DNA from: Elusimicrobiaceae bacterium
GTDB taxonomy: Bacteria; Elusimicrobiota; Elusimicrobia; Elusimicrobiales; Elusimicrobiaceae
DNA length: 64,000 bases
Direction of reading: 5' to 3'
Assembly: GCA_017546175.1 (NCBI GenBank)
Contig: JAFYXM010000004.1
Coordinates: 62,001 to 126,000 of the forward strand
Part shown: in pieces, positions 7,246-15,506 of the stretch
Numbering within the stretch: position 1 is the first letter of the stretch
Layout: each line of letters starts with the position of its first letter
Position numbers and translations under genes: made by a program
The notes under the pieces: generated by a model
Database searches by the model: none
What the model was told of the DNA's origin: nothing
What the model saw: the letters and a program-made list of their open reading frames with translations, nothing else

Positions 7246-8968
7246 GAAAAATATTTGTACTGCTGTTAGGGGTTTTATGTTTGGGTGCCTGCCAAAAGCA
7301 AGATGACAGGCAAACACTGATCGTGGCTCATGCGGGGGAGATGCAATCTTTAGATCCCGTATATTCTTATGACGGAGTAACACAGGGCATGATGATCAAT
7401 GTTTATGATACTTTGCTCAAGTTTAGCGGTAGCTCCATGACAGAATTTTTGCCGTCTGTGTCTGAAGAAGTGCCTTCCGTAGAAAACGGTCTGATTTCTG
7501 CTGACGGGCTGACGTATACTTTTCCGATTCGTAAAGGTATTAAATTTCACGACGGTACCGAACTTACGCCGGAGGACGTGCGCTACTCTATATTGCGTTT
7601 TATGATTTCCGATATTTCGGGCGGGCCGTCCAGTTTGCTCTTGGAGCCTATTTTGGGGATTACCTCTACGCGCAACGAAAAAGGGGAAATTATTTTAGAC
7701 TTTAAAGAGGCGGAAAAAGCCGTACAGGTGGACGGGCAAAATGTGGTGATTCGGTTAAAGCGGCCGTTTGCTCCTTTTTTGGGAGTAATTGCCCGTTGGG
7801 GATACATCGTGCCGAAACAGTGGGTAGCGCAAAACGGCGGTTGGGACGGAACGGAAGAAAATTGGACGAAATTTAATAATTTTGAAAAACAAAATTCTTA
7901 TCTTTTTGATCATATGAACGGCAGCGGTCCTTTCAAACTAGTGCGGTGGGACAATTCTGCCCGCCGTTTGCAGCTTTCGGCCCATGATGATTATTTTGAG
8001 GGAGCTCCCGCTATTAAAAATATTCACATGATGACGGTAAATGAGGGCAGTATGTTGCGCTTGATGCTGGAGACGGGCGATGCCGACATTTCCGAAATAC
8101 CGGCCCAGTTTGCAGATCAGTTGCGCGGTCAAGAGGGAATAGTGGTGTACGATAATTTGCCCCGCTTGCGCACAGACCCCGTCATTTTCTTTACATTGGA
8201 TATTAACACGAAGGGAAACCCTGATGTGGGCTCGGGCAAATTGGACGGAGCGGGTATTCCGGCTGATTTTTTTAAGGATGAAGATGTGCGCAAAGGTTTC
8301 TCTTATGCCTTTGATTATGACTCTTTCTTAAAGCAGTCTTTGGGCGGGCGCGGTACGCGCGCTTATGGGCCGGCCCCGGAAGGACTTTTGCATTATGATG
8401 AGGAAGATCCGCATTATGAATTTGATTTAAAGAAAGCCGAAGAACATTTCAAAAAAGCTTGGGGTGGAGAAGTGTGGGAGAAAGGTTTTGCTTTTACCAT
8501 TACCTACAATACCGGCAGTGCTCAACGGCAGATTGCGGCGGAAATGTTGAAACGTAATGTAGAAAAACTAAACCCCAAATTCAAAATAGATGTGCGAGGC
8601 GTGATGTGGGCCTCTTTCTTAGAGAAAACTACCGCCCGACAAATGCCCATGTGGGTGCGCGGTTGGGTGGCCGATTATGCAGATGCGCATAACTTCTATT
8701 TTGCTTTTATGCATGGGGACGGCCGCTATGCTTTCTCTCAAGGATATAAAATCCGAAAGCGGAAAAATTGGTGAGCCAAGCCGTAGCGGAAACAAACCCC
8801 GAAAAACGCGTGAAGCTTTATAAACAGTTACATCGTATTGCTTATGAAGATGCCATGCAGATTTACACCATTCACCCCACCGGCTTATGGGCAATGAGAG
8901 ATAGGGTGAAAGGTTTTGTGGATAATCCGGTGTATATGGGGTTATACTTCTACCCCATGTATAAATAA
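7242..8968 (+). pseudogene. Peptide-binding lipoprotein (SBP_bac_5 family), broken by a 1-base frameshift
   Basis: The first frame (7242-8774, 510 codons) starts with a lipoprotein signal, MRKIFVLLLGVLCLGAC with lipobox LGAC, and then shows the family 5 extracellular binding domain of peptide/nickel ABC transporters (TYTFPIRKGIKFHDGTEL). It ends abnormally with IRKRKNW. The expected C-terminus continues in another frame to 8968 (VSQAVAETNPEKRVKLYKQL and onward). The frames join perfectly as GYKNPKAEKLVSQ if one A is added to the AAAA run at 8748-8751. So this is either a real single-base deletion, a reversible homopolymer change, or a sequencing error. No transporter permease or ATPase genes are adjacent. 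Confidence 0.88.
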
Positions 8969-8983
8969 AGCGTAACGGCTTCT

Positions 8984-9016
8984 TCGGTTGCTTGTCTGAT
9001 TTTAGGCAAACGATTT
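8984..9016 (+). terminator. Weak terminator-like hairpin after the binding-protein gene
   Basis: GTTGCTT can pair with AGGCAAAC (one bulge), followed by CGATTTTTT. Weak, but placed 15 bp after the restored stop at 8968. Confidence 0.3.
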
Positions 9017-9064
9017 TTTATATTTGGACTTCTTTAACAGTTTTCTCAGTTATGAGTATTACGC

Positions 9065-9097
9065 ACACAGGGTAAAACGGAAAGTTTTACCCTGTGT
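9065..9097 (+). terminator. Perfect 14-bp hairpin, possible terminator
   Basis: ACACAGGGTAAAAC (9065-9078), loop GGAAA, GTTTTACCCTGTGT (9084-9097). It is followed by TGCTTG rather than a clean T run, so termination efficiency is uncertain. Confidence 0.45.
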
Positions 9098-9145
9098 TGC
9101 TTGTATGCTCAACAATTTTTCACATTTAAGCTCTTTTGCCGTCTC

Positions 9146-9182
9146 TTTGTGCTTATGTAGCTAACGCTACACTGCGCACAAA
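9146..9182. repeat. Nested inverted repeat in the intergenic region
   Basis: The 8969-9375 stretch has no gene. Here TTTGTGC pairs outwardly with GCACAAA and encloses GTAGC-TAAC-GCTAC. A further inverted repeat, GTAATAA / TTATTAC, lies at 9227-9251. Function unknown. Confidence 0.35.
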
Positions 9183-9279
9183 CTAAATCCGCCAAAATCA
9201 TCTTAAATTTGAAGAATCAGAATAGAGTAATAAACGTTTTTCAGTTATTACGAACGGCATAATGTTTTGTCTATTAGTC

Positions 9280-9375
9280 ATTCTTTCGTCGGAGAAAAAG
9301 AATAGCATTGACAAATCGTTTTTTTTTTTTGCTACGATTTTTTTAGACGGAAAAATAAATAAAAAGGAGAGAAAA
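9280..9375 (+). promoter_or_regulatory. Pilin-cassette promoter 1 with 12-T spacer tract
   Basis: TTGACA at 9308-9313, spacer AATCG-T12-GC (19 bp), -10 TACGAT at 9333-9338, then a conserved leader TTTTTTTAGACGGAAAA and the Shine-Dalgarno AAGGAGAG. The same arrangement precedes the pilin genes at 18276 and 63460. An inverted repeat ATTCTTT / AAAGAAT (9280-9303) lies just upstream of the -35 box. Confidence 0.7.
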
Positions 9376-9864
9376 ATGAAAAGAGGTTTTACACTCATTG
9401 AGTTATTAGTTGTTGTTTTAATTATCGGCATTTTGTCAGCGGTGGCCTTGCCGCAGTACAGAATTGCTGTAGAAAAAACCAAGATTTCTGAAGCAAATAT
9501 TATTTTAAAATCTTTAACTGACGCTTGCACTCGATATTGTTTAGAAAATGCTTGTTCAGACGAAGGCGCCTATAACTGGGATAATATAGACATTGAGCTA
9601 AATGGTATGGCTGAAGCAGATGGTGGTGCGTGCAGACAAGGAAAGAATTTCTACTACTGTTTGGATACGCCAAATATAGAAATATGGGCAGGCCGTGGTT
9701 TAAGAGATAATGATTCGGACTATTATATTAATTACAGATTTAAAGAAGAATACAATCCCGGATCTTATATTCGCACTTGTTTTGCAGTAACTGATTGGGG
9801 GGCAAAGGTATGTTCTTCTGTGTGCGGAAAGAAAACTTTGACTGATAATGAGTGTGAGTTTTAG
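9376..9864 (+). CDS. Type IV pilin-like protein (copy 1), cysteine-rich
   Basis: This 162-residue prepilin has a very short leader, MKRG, with the prepilin peptidase site G^F, Glu5 of the mature protein (FTLIE) and the hydrophobic N-terminal helix ending in AVALPQY. The C-terminal part is unrelated to copies 2 and 3 and contains at least ten cysteines, which suggests a disulfide-stabilised exported subunit. The start is the ATG at 9376, preceded by AAGGAGAG. An upstream in-frame ATG at 9262 is rejected because it lies before the promoter. It could be a minor pilin, a pseudopilin or a pilus variant. The first 62 coding bases are identical to copy 2 at 18276. Confidence 0.88.
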   Translation: MKRGFTLIELLVVVLIIGILSAVALPQYRIAVEKTKISEANIILKSLTDACTRYCLENACSDEGAYNWDNIDIELNGMAEADGGACRQGKNFYYCLDTPNIEIWAGRGLRDNDSDYYINYRFKEEYNPGSYIRTCFAVTDWGAKVCSSVCGKKTLTDNECEF

Positions 9865-9907
9865 GTGTTTTTATTCAGATAATATTATCGTCACTTCTTA
9901 GGCAGAG

Positions 9908-9936
9908 TTGCCAAGTTTTTTCATATTTGCTATAAT
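9908..9936 (+). promoter_or_regulatory. Promoter of initiator tRNA
   Basis: -35 TTGCCA (9908-9913), 17-bp spacer, extended -10 TGCTATAAT (TATAAT at 9931-9936). Only AAAG separates the -10 box from the tRNA 5' end, so transcription probably starts at or within 1 nt of the mature end. Confidence 0.7.
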
Positions 9937-9940
9937 AAAG

Positions 9941-10014
9941 TGCGGGGTAGAGAAGCCTGGTATCTCGCAAGGCCCATAACCTTGAGATCACTGGTTCAAA
10001 TCCAGTCCCCGCAA
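9941..10014 (+). tRNA. Initiator tRNA-fMet (CAT), atypical
   Basis: The 74-nt cloverleaf has acceptor TGCGGGG / CCCCGCA plus A73, D stem GAGA / TCTC (A11-T24 as in initiators), anticodon stem CAAGG / CCTTG with loop CCCATAA, and T stem ACTGG / CCAGT. The body matches bacterial initiators. It departs from the usual form in three ways: a T1-A72 pair instead of a C1-A72 mismatch, AGG / CCT instead of three G-C pairs next to the anticodon loop, and C33 instead of U33. No CCA is encoded. Confidence 0.9.
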
Positions 10015-10024
10015 TAGATTTTAT

Positions 10025-10051
10025 AACCGCCCGCCAGGGGGCGGTTTTTTT
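10025..10051 (+). terminator. Terminator after initiator tRNA
   Basis: ACCGCCC (10026-10032) pairs with GGGCGGT (10039-10045), followed by a run of Ts. Confidence 0.85.
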
Positions 10052-10127
10052 ATGGATAAGTTGTTTTGTACAATTTATAGAGAAAATATAAGTATCGGAC
10101 CGTCGTGTCCGTAAAGGGAGAAAGATA

Positions 10128-11132
10128 ATGAAGTATGTAGTATATGTAGCAAATCATAAAGAATTTTCGGGTTTGCGCTTGGGGGTACGTTTGGCGCAGA
10201 ATTTAGCTTGGAACGGCAACGACGTCATTTTGGCCGGACCGAAAGGAAAATTGCCCGATTATACAGGGTTAAAAACGGTAGAATTTGCTGCCACGGCTAC
10301 CACCAAAAAAATGGCAGAATTTTTAAAAAAAGAAGAAACGGAAAAGGTACTTTCTTTGGCTTCTTTGCCTATTTGTGAGGCAGCAGCTGCAAGTAAAATT
10401 CCGTTTGTGTATTGTGAGCCGGAAAATTTAAAAGAAGACAAAGCCGTTAAGAACAAAAAGACGATTTTGAAAAAAGCCAAAAAAGTGGTGGTGTTAGCTA
10501 AAACGGGCAAAGCTTTGGATAAAAAACTCTACGGTGCCAATGCCGTGCGCGTAACGGGCCCTGCCGTGTGGGTAGAACATTTTGGTCATGCCCGTCCGAC
10601 CTGCTTTAAGAAAGAAAACAATATTTTGGCTGCCGGCAAGCTGACTAAAACAGGTGGCTTTGACGTGCTTATCAAAGCATGGGCAAAATTGGCCGTGTTG
10701 CATCCGTCTTGGCATTTAACCATTGTGGGTGACGGACCGAGTAAAACCTCTTTGAAAAAATTTATTGAAAAAAATAATCTCTCCGCCAGTACCGAAATCA
10801 TGCCTGCCGGCTGTGATTTATACGGTCTTATACGCAATACCGATATCTACGTAAATTCGGCCCGCGAAGCGGAAGGCTTAAACGAGCTTTTAGATGCCAT
10901 GGCCAGCAAGTTGCCCGTTGTGGCTACAAATGTAAAAGGGGCTGATGAGTTGGTGCAAGACCGCGTTAACGGCCTTTTGGTAAACGCGGGTGATGAAGAA
11001 AGTTTGCAAGCAGCTTTGGATGAATTAATGGTAAACTGGGGGCATAGAGTGGGACTGGCTGTAGAGGCCGCCCGCTTGAAAGAGCGCTATCCGTTTGAAG
11101 TATTTATGGCATTTTTTGAACAAGACTCATAA
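10128..11132 (+). CDS. Glycosyltransferase, GT4 (GT-B fold)
   Basis: This 334-residue protein has the two-domain GT-B layout. The C-terminal nucleotide-sugar domain (about 165-320) shows NNILAAGKLTKTGGFDVLI, LTIVGDGP and the GT4 EX7E-type motif EAEGLNELLDAMASKLPVV followed by KGADELV. No signal peptide or membrane segment is seen, so it acts at the cytoplasmic face. It probably adds a sugar during LPS core or other surface glycan synthesis, because it is coupled (TAATG, 1-base overlap) to a GT9 heptosyltransferase-like gene and faces a flippase-like gene. The start has a good GGGAG site. Donor and acceptor cannot be read from the sequence. Confidence 0.85.
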   Translation: MKYVVYVANHKEFSGLRLGVRLAQNLAWNGNDVILAGPKGKLPDYTGLKTVEFAATATTKKMAEFLKKEETEKVLSLASLPICEAAAASKIPFVYCEPENLKEDKAVKNKKTILKKAKKVVVLAKTGKALDKKLYGANAVRVTGPAVWVEHFGHARPTCFKKENNILAAGKLTKTGGFDVLIKAWAKLAVLHPSWHLTIVGDGPSKTSLKKFIEKNNLSASTEIMPAGCDLYGLIRNTDIYVNSAREAEGLNELLDAMASKLPVVATNVKGADELVQDRVNGLLVNAGDEESLQAALDELMVNWGHRVGLAVEAARLKERYPFEVFMAFFEQDS

Positions 11133-12334
11133 TGAACTATACCCACGATAAAACACGGCTTTCTCTACTGGAGATGCAATCTGCCATTGAAATGTATGGC
11201 AGAGATTGCCGTGTAGTTCGCGGAGCGTTTGCATACCGCCGCTTGCGCAATAAAATTTGGTGGCAGTGGCGCAGACGGTTTTTATCTTTTTTTCAAAAAG
11301 GGCCTGCTTTGGATAACCGCTTGCACGTGTTTTGGCATTTGCGCGGCGGGGTGGGGGATGTAGCCGCGGCGCGCTTGGCTGTTTTGGCTATGCGGGAAAG
11401 ACTGCCCCAAGCTGTGTTTTATTATCATACCGATGCTGCGTCTGCCGCTTCTGCTGTGTTTGCGCAGGACGATAAAAATATATTTTTACCATCTTCAGAG
11501 CCCTTGTGGTACAAATATGATGTAGCCTTTGAGTTGTGTCAAAGTTTTAGGCTGGTCCACGTCAATTTAGAGCGCGTGCAAAAAGTGGCGCCGGACTTTT
11601 TGCCTCTATTGGATAAAATCAAAGAGCGCCAAAAAGAGTTTTCTTTTTTCTTAAGCGACAGCTACCTGTTGGAAGATTTGTTGGGCCGTTGGATGCTGGG
11701 CAACGGGCTTACCCGTTTAGATTTGCACAGTTATTTGAGCGGGTTAGATTTTGATGTAAAAGCCACCCCGTCTTTACCTCCCGAATTGACCAAACAAGAC
11801 AATATTAAAAAGTGGAATTTGTCGGGGAAAAAGTACATCACTTTTCATGATGGAATTGATGCCGGTTTTCAGCTAAACGGCAAACGCCCGATGAAATGCT
11901 GGTCTTCTGAGAAGTGGAAAGAATTGGCCCGTTTTATCAAAGAGAAATATCCGGATCTTTTACTGGTACAATTGGGCGGCAAAAACAGCTCTAAATTTGA
12001 TTTTGCCGATATTTGTTTGGTGGGAGAAACGAAACTTTCCGATTTGCCATCTTTGCTTCATCACGGTTGTTTGCATATAGACGGTGAAAGCGGCTTGGTG
12101 CAGTTGTCCAGATATTTGCAAAATAAATGTGTGGTGCTGTTCGGACCGACGGATAAACACTATTTTGAAATAGAGAAAAACATTAATTTAAAAGAAGATG
12201 TCTGCTCTAGCTGTATGTGGCTTTTGGGCCCACAGTGGCATACAAAATGTGCCTTGGGACATCAAACCTGCCAAAATATGCAAGCGCTCACCCCTGAGCG
12301 CGTATTTGAAGCCGTGCAAGAATCGTTAAAATAA
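11132..12334 (+). CDS. Glycosyltransferase family 9 (heptosyltransferase-like)
   Basis: This 400-residue protein resembles LPS heptosyltransferases. The N-terminal half has an RGGVGDVAAARLAVLAMRERLP segment like the family's GDxxxxTP region, and the C-terminal half has LVQLGGKNS and the GT9 motif region HIDGESGLVQLS followed by CVVLFGPT. An N-terminal basic stretch (RRLRNKIWWQWRRR) may bind the membrane. The C-terminal part has five cysteines (CSSCMW, CALGHQTC) that could bind metal or form disulfides. It is coupled to the GT4 gene, and its last 9 bp overlap the convergent flippase-like gene. The sugar transferred is not certain. Confidence 0.82.
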   Translation: MNYTHDKTRLSLLEMQSAIEMYGRDCRVVRGAFAYRRLRNKIWWQWRRRFLSFFQKGPALDNRLHVFWHLRGGVGDVAAARLAVLAMRERLPQAVFYYHTDAASAASAVFAQDDKNIFLPSSEPLWYKYDVAFELCQSFRLVHVNLERVQKVAPDFLPLLDKIKERQKEFSFFLSDSYLLEDLLGRWMLGNGLTRLDLHSYLSGLDFDVKATPSLPPELTKQDNIKKWNLSGKKYITFHDGIDAGFQLNGKRPMKCWSSEKWKELARFIKEKYPDLLLVQLGGKNSSKFDFADICLVGETKLSDLPSLLHHGCLHIDGESGLVQLSRYLQNKCVVLFGPTDKHYFEIEKNINLKEDVCSSCMWLLGPQWHTKCALGHQTCQNMQALTPERVFEAVQESLK

Positions 12335-13858
12335 ATTTTTAACGACTTTGGAAATTTCCGTAGATTTCAAAAATAATTCCAAATCTCTGCTTTTGTAAGA
12401 AATGATTAACAGTACCGTTACGTACACCGATCCGCAGAAAAGCAAACTCCAAAAATAGTTGTGTTCCGATAAGAAAATGCGAATAACAGCCGCCGGTAAC
12501 AGCGCAATAATATTAATAGCTACCAAGCGCAAAAGTTCCCAAAAAGAGCGGAAATAATTAACAAACGGAAAATGTTTTTTAAACAAAAAATAGTTTAACA
12601 TAAATCCAAAAATCGTACCTCCCGCAAGTAGGTACGGATAGCTAAACGCACCCCATTTTGGAATTAAAAACCAAAAAGCCGCCATCATGGATAAAGAAGA
12701 AATGAGCGCATAAGGGAAGCTTTCTTTCATTTTTAGCCAAGCGGCAATAGTGTTGTTTTGTAAATAAGCAGGTACGAGCAAAATCAACATAAAAATCATC
12801 GGACGCAAAAAGCGTACCGTGTTGGCGGCATCTTCGGGGCTGAAAGCGCCTCTTTCAAAGAAAAGCCCCACGATATCTAAAGCAAAATAAGAGCTAAATA
12901 CCGCCAGTGGCGTAAGTATAAAAAGCAGCAAATGATTGGTAGATAAAAAGTTTTTATTAAAGACATTCACTTGTCCTTTAGAGGCGTTTTCTGTCAGCTC
13001 TATTTTAGATACATTGGCCACACGCAGGGTAATGACCTCGGTGGCAGAGTCACTGAGCTGTTTGCAGTAGCTGAGGGCGCTGACAATGCCGCTGCCCATA
13101 CCGCTAATCAGATAAAGCGGTAATAAATTATTCACGATATCAATAATAGCTAAGGTTTGTCCCGTGAGCATATTTTTTTGAGCGCGTGGGTGAATGGGAC
13201 ACGGACGAGGGGTAAAATCCCAATGCAAGTATTTGCGCATTAAATGCATCAGTAGTAAAATCTGAATGATATTTGCTGCCAAAAAACCATATATCATGCT
13301 GATAATACCGATACTTCTGCCAAAAATTATCAGGCTGATTAAAGGCAATAGCGCGTTGAGCGGGCCCAAAAGTGCAGTAGCAAAAAATTTGTGCATTTCA
13401 GCCACTGCCAGCAAATAATAATAAATCAAATTGGTAGCAAACAACAAAAATGCGGTACAAAGCAAAAGCTGTTCCGTTTGCAATAAGGTCACATCAAAGC
13501 GGGAAAAAAGACCGACAACGTTTACGGGAAACAACAACCCCAACACGCACAGTGCCAAAGCCAAAAGCACATAAAAGTAAAACCCCATGGTTAGAAAACG
13601 GCGGCTTAATTTTTCGTCTTCTTCGGCTAAAAACATGGCTTCAGGAACAAGCACACTGCCGTTGAGCTTTTGCATAAAAGTAACACCAAAGCCTATAAGC
13701 ATGATAAGATAAAAGTACACGTCCGTATCGGCGCTGGCACCGAAATAAAGGGCAATCAAAATACTGCTGGCAAAGGAGGCCAACTTCCAAAAAGAAGTAG
13801 CAGCTACCGCCAAAGCGGCACCGGTTTTGTAAGAAGTTTTTTTAAAAATAGAAAGCAT
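12326..13858 (-). CDS. MurJ/MviN-like lipid flippase (MOP superfamily)
   Basis: This 510-residue, very hydrophobic protein has about 14 membrane segments. It shows the MviN/MurJ layout, including GLFFERGAFSPEDAANTVRFLR, which matches the family's FxRGxF-T-T segment. Such proteins flip lipid-linked precursors, lipid II in the case of MurJ, across the inner membrane. Placement beside two glycosyltransferases leaves open a role in a surface polysaccharide rather than peptidoglycan. There is no Shine-Dalgarno sequence. A TATAAT box lies 7 nt before the ATG, suggesting a leaderless or almost leaderless mRNA. The gene is divergent from gatB. Confidence 0.8.
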   Translation of the reverse strand: MLSIFKKTSYKTGAALAVAATSFWKLASFASSILIALYFGASADTDVYFYLIMLIGFGVTFMQKLNGSVLVPEAMFLAEEDEKLSRRFLTMGFYFYVLLALALCVLGLLFPVNVVGLFSRFDVTLLQTEQLLLCTAFLLFATNLIYYYLLAVAEMHKFFATALLGPLNALLPLISLIIFGRSIGIISMIYGFLAANIIQILLLMHLMRKYLHWDFTPRPCPIHPRAQKNMLTGQTLAIIDIVNNLLPLYLISGMGSGIVSALSYCKQLSDSATEVITLRVANVSKIELTENASKGQVNVFNKNFLSTNHLLLFILTPLAVFSSYFALDIVGLFFERGAFSPEDAANTVRFLRPMIFMLILLVPAYLQNNTIAAWLKMKESFPYALISSLSMMAAFWFLIPKWGAFSYPYLLAGGTIFGFMLNYFLFKKHFPFVNYFRSFWELLRLVAINIIALLPAAVIRIFLSEHNYFWSLLFCGSVYVTVLLIISYKSRDLELFLKSTEISKVVKNLF

Positions 13859-13865
13859 ATTTGAT

Positions 13866-13871
13866 ATTATA
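13866..13871 (-). promoter_or_regulatory. -10 box of a probable leaderless promoter for the murJ-like gene
   Basis: Minus strand TATAAT, then 7 nt, then ATG at 13858. A TTGGTT sequence lies 16 bp upstream as a weak -35 box. No Shine-Dalgarno sequence is present. Confidence 0.5.
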
Positions 13872-13893
13872 GTATTTTAGGAGATAAAACCAA

Positions 13894-15339
13894 GTGACTA
13901 CACAATTTGAACCCGTTATCGGACTTGAAATACACGTACAACTGGCAAGCAAAACTAAAATGTTTTGTGCTTGTCCCAACGGCATGGATGAAAGCTCCGG
14001 CCCGAATAGTGAAATCTGCCCCCGCTGCAGCGGTCAGCCCGGCACTTTGCCCGTAATCAATTTGGGGGCTGTGCGTTTGGGCGTTCGCGCAGGTTTGGCA
14101 TTGGGTTGCCAAATTAATGAAGTGTCTTCCTTTGAGCGAAAACATTATTTTTATCCGGACTTGCCCAAAGGTTATCAAATTACCCAAAACGCGCACCCGA
14201 TAAACGGGCGAGGTGAAATAGAAATTACTTTCGGTCCCAAAGAAAATTTGCAAAAAAAGAAAATCGGCATTCATCATGCTCATTTGGAAGAAGACGCTGC
14301 TAAATCTTCTCACTGCGCAGATTATTCTCTGGTAGATTATAACCGTTCCGGCTGTCCGTTGTTGGAAATCGTATCCATGCCGGATCTTCGCTCTGCCGAC
14401 GAAGCTTACGCCTATTTAACGGAAATTAAACGCTTGATGCAATGGGTAGATGCTTCTAACTGTGATATGGAAAAGGGCGAACTGCGTGTGGACGTCAATG
14501 TTTCCTTGCGTCCTGTGGGGCAAGAATCCTTTGGCACTCGCACCGAAATTAAAAATTTAAACTCCTTTAAAGCCGTGCGCGATGCGATTAATTTTGAAAT
14601 CAATCGTCAAAGCGAAGTGTTAAACAAAGGAGAAAAAGTAGTACAGCAGACCTTGCTTTGGGATAAAGAAAATAACCTTACTAAACCCATGCGCTCTAAA
14701 GAAGATGCGTTGGATTATCGTTATTTTCCGGAGCCGGACTTGCCTGCTTTGGTTTTAAACAAAGAACGTCTGCAAGAGCTTCGCGCCGAAATGCCCGAAC
14801 TGCCTGCCGCTAAAGAAGCCAAATTTATGGGGTTAGGGTTGTCTGCTTATGATGCGGGGGTGTTAACCATCAGCCGTGCTACTGCTGAATATTTTGAAGC
14901 GGTGTTGGCCGCTAAAGCGCCTGCCAAGGCAGCGGCCAACTGGATTACCACCGATTTAATGGGCCTTTTAAATGCCGATAAAAAAGATATTTCCCAAAGT
15001 CCCGTGGCGGCTGGAAACTTGGCTGAGTTGATCGGGTTGGTGGAAAGCGGCAAAATTTCGCGCAATCAGGCTAAGACCGTTTTTGAGCATATGTATAAAA
15101 CGGGTGAAAAAGCCGGTGTATTGGTGGAAAAATTGGGCCTTTCTCAGGTCAGTGATGAAGGGCAGCTTTTTGCTTGGGCTCAAGAAGCCATCAACGAATC
15201 TCCCAAAGCCGTGGCCGACTTTAAAAAAGGCAACCGTGCCGCGGTGGGTGCTTTGGTGGGCGCTGTGATGCGTAAGAGCAAAGGAAAGGCCAATCCCAAG
15301 AGAATGAATGAAATCTTGGTGGAGTTGTTGAGCAAATAA
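13894..15339 (+). CDS. gatB: Aspartyl/glutamyl-tRNA amidotransferase subunit B
   Basis: This 481-residue protein is a standard GatB. It begins EPVIGLEIHVQLASKTKMFC, has the zinc-site cysteines in CACPNG and CPRCSGQPG, the motif HLEEDAAKS, and a C-terminal YqeY-like tail (about 330-480). GatB binds mischarged Glu-tRNA-Gln or Asp-tRNA-Asn and activates it for amidation by GatA. The start is GTG at 13894 with GGAG upstream. gatA and gatC are not adjacent, so the complex is encoded at separate loci. A terminator follows. Confidence 0.96.
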   Translation: MTTQFEPVIGLEIHVQLASKTKMFCACPNGMDESSGPNSEICPRCSGQPGTLPVINLGAVRLGVRAGLALGCQINEVSSFERKHYFYPDLPKGYQITQNAHPINGRGEIEITFGPKENLQKKKIGIHHAHLEEDAAKSSHCADYSLVDYNRSGCPLLEIVSMPDLRSADEAYAYLTEIKRLMQWVDASNCDMEKGELRVDVNVSLRPVGQESFGTRTEIKNLNSFKAVRDAINFEINRQSEVLNKGEKVVQQTLLWDKENNLTKPMRSKEDALDYRYFPEPDLPALVLNKERLQELRAEMPELPAAKEAKFMGLGLSAYDAGVLTISRATAEYFEAVLAAKAPAKAAANWITTDLMGLLNADKKDISQSPVAAGNLAELIGLVESGKISRNQAKTVFEHMYKTGEKAGVLVEKLGLSQVSDEGQLFAWAQEAINESPKAVADFKKGNRAAVGALVGAVMRKSKGKANPKRMNEILVELLSK

Positions 15340-15362
15340 AGCCGGTTCTATCGTTTAAATTT

Positions 15363-15400
15363 AACAAAGCGCAAGGGATATACTTGCGCTTTGTTTTTCT
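15363..15400 (+). terminator. Intrinsic terminator after gatB
   Basis: AACAAAGCGCAAG (15363-15375), loop GGATATA, CTTGCGCTTTGTT (15383-15395), then TTTCT. The flanking sequence makes it potentially bidirectional. The rest of 15400-15506 holds no recognisable gene. Confidence 0.85.
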
Positions 15401-15506
15401 AATGCAAAAAGAAACTGGGCAAATTTGACTTGATATGATATAGAATAATTAGACACATAAATGAATGGGGGAAAAATAAAAGGGGGTTTTCGGCGATAAA
15501 GAGCGG

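Noticed and set aside
9262-9375. Extended N-terminus of pilin 1 starting at 9262
   Set aside because: The extension covers the promoter boxes and T tract. Similar translated residues upstream of copy 3 reflect conserved promoter DNA; T-tract lengths differ by 5, which is not a multiple of 3.
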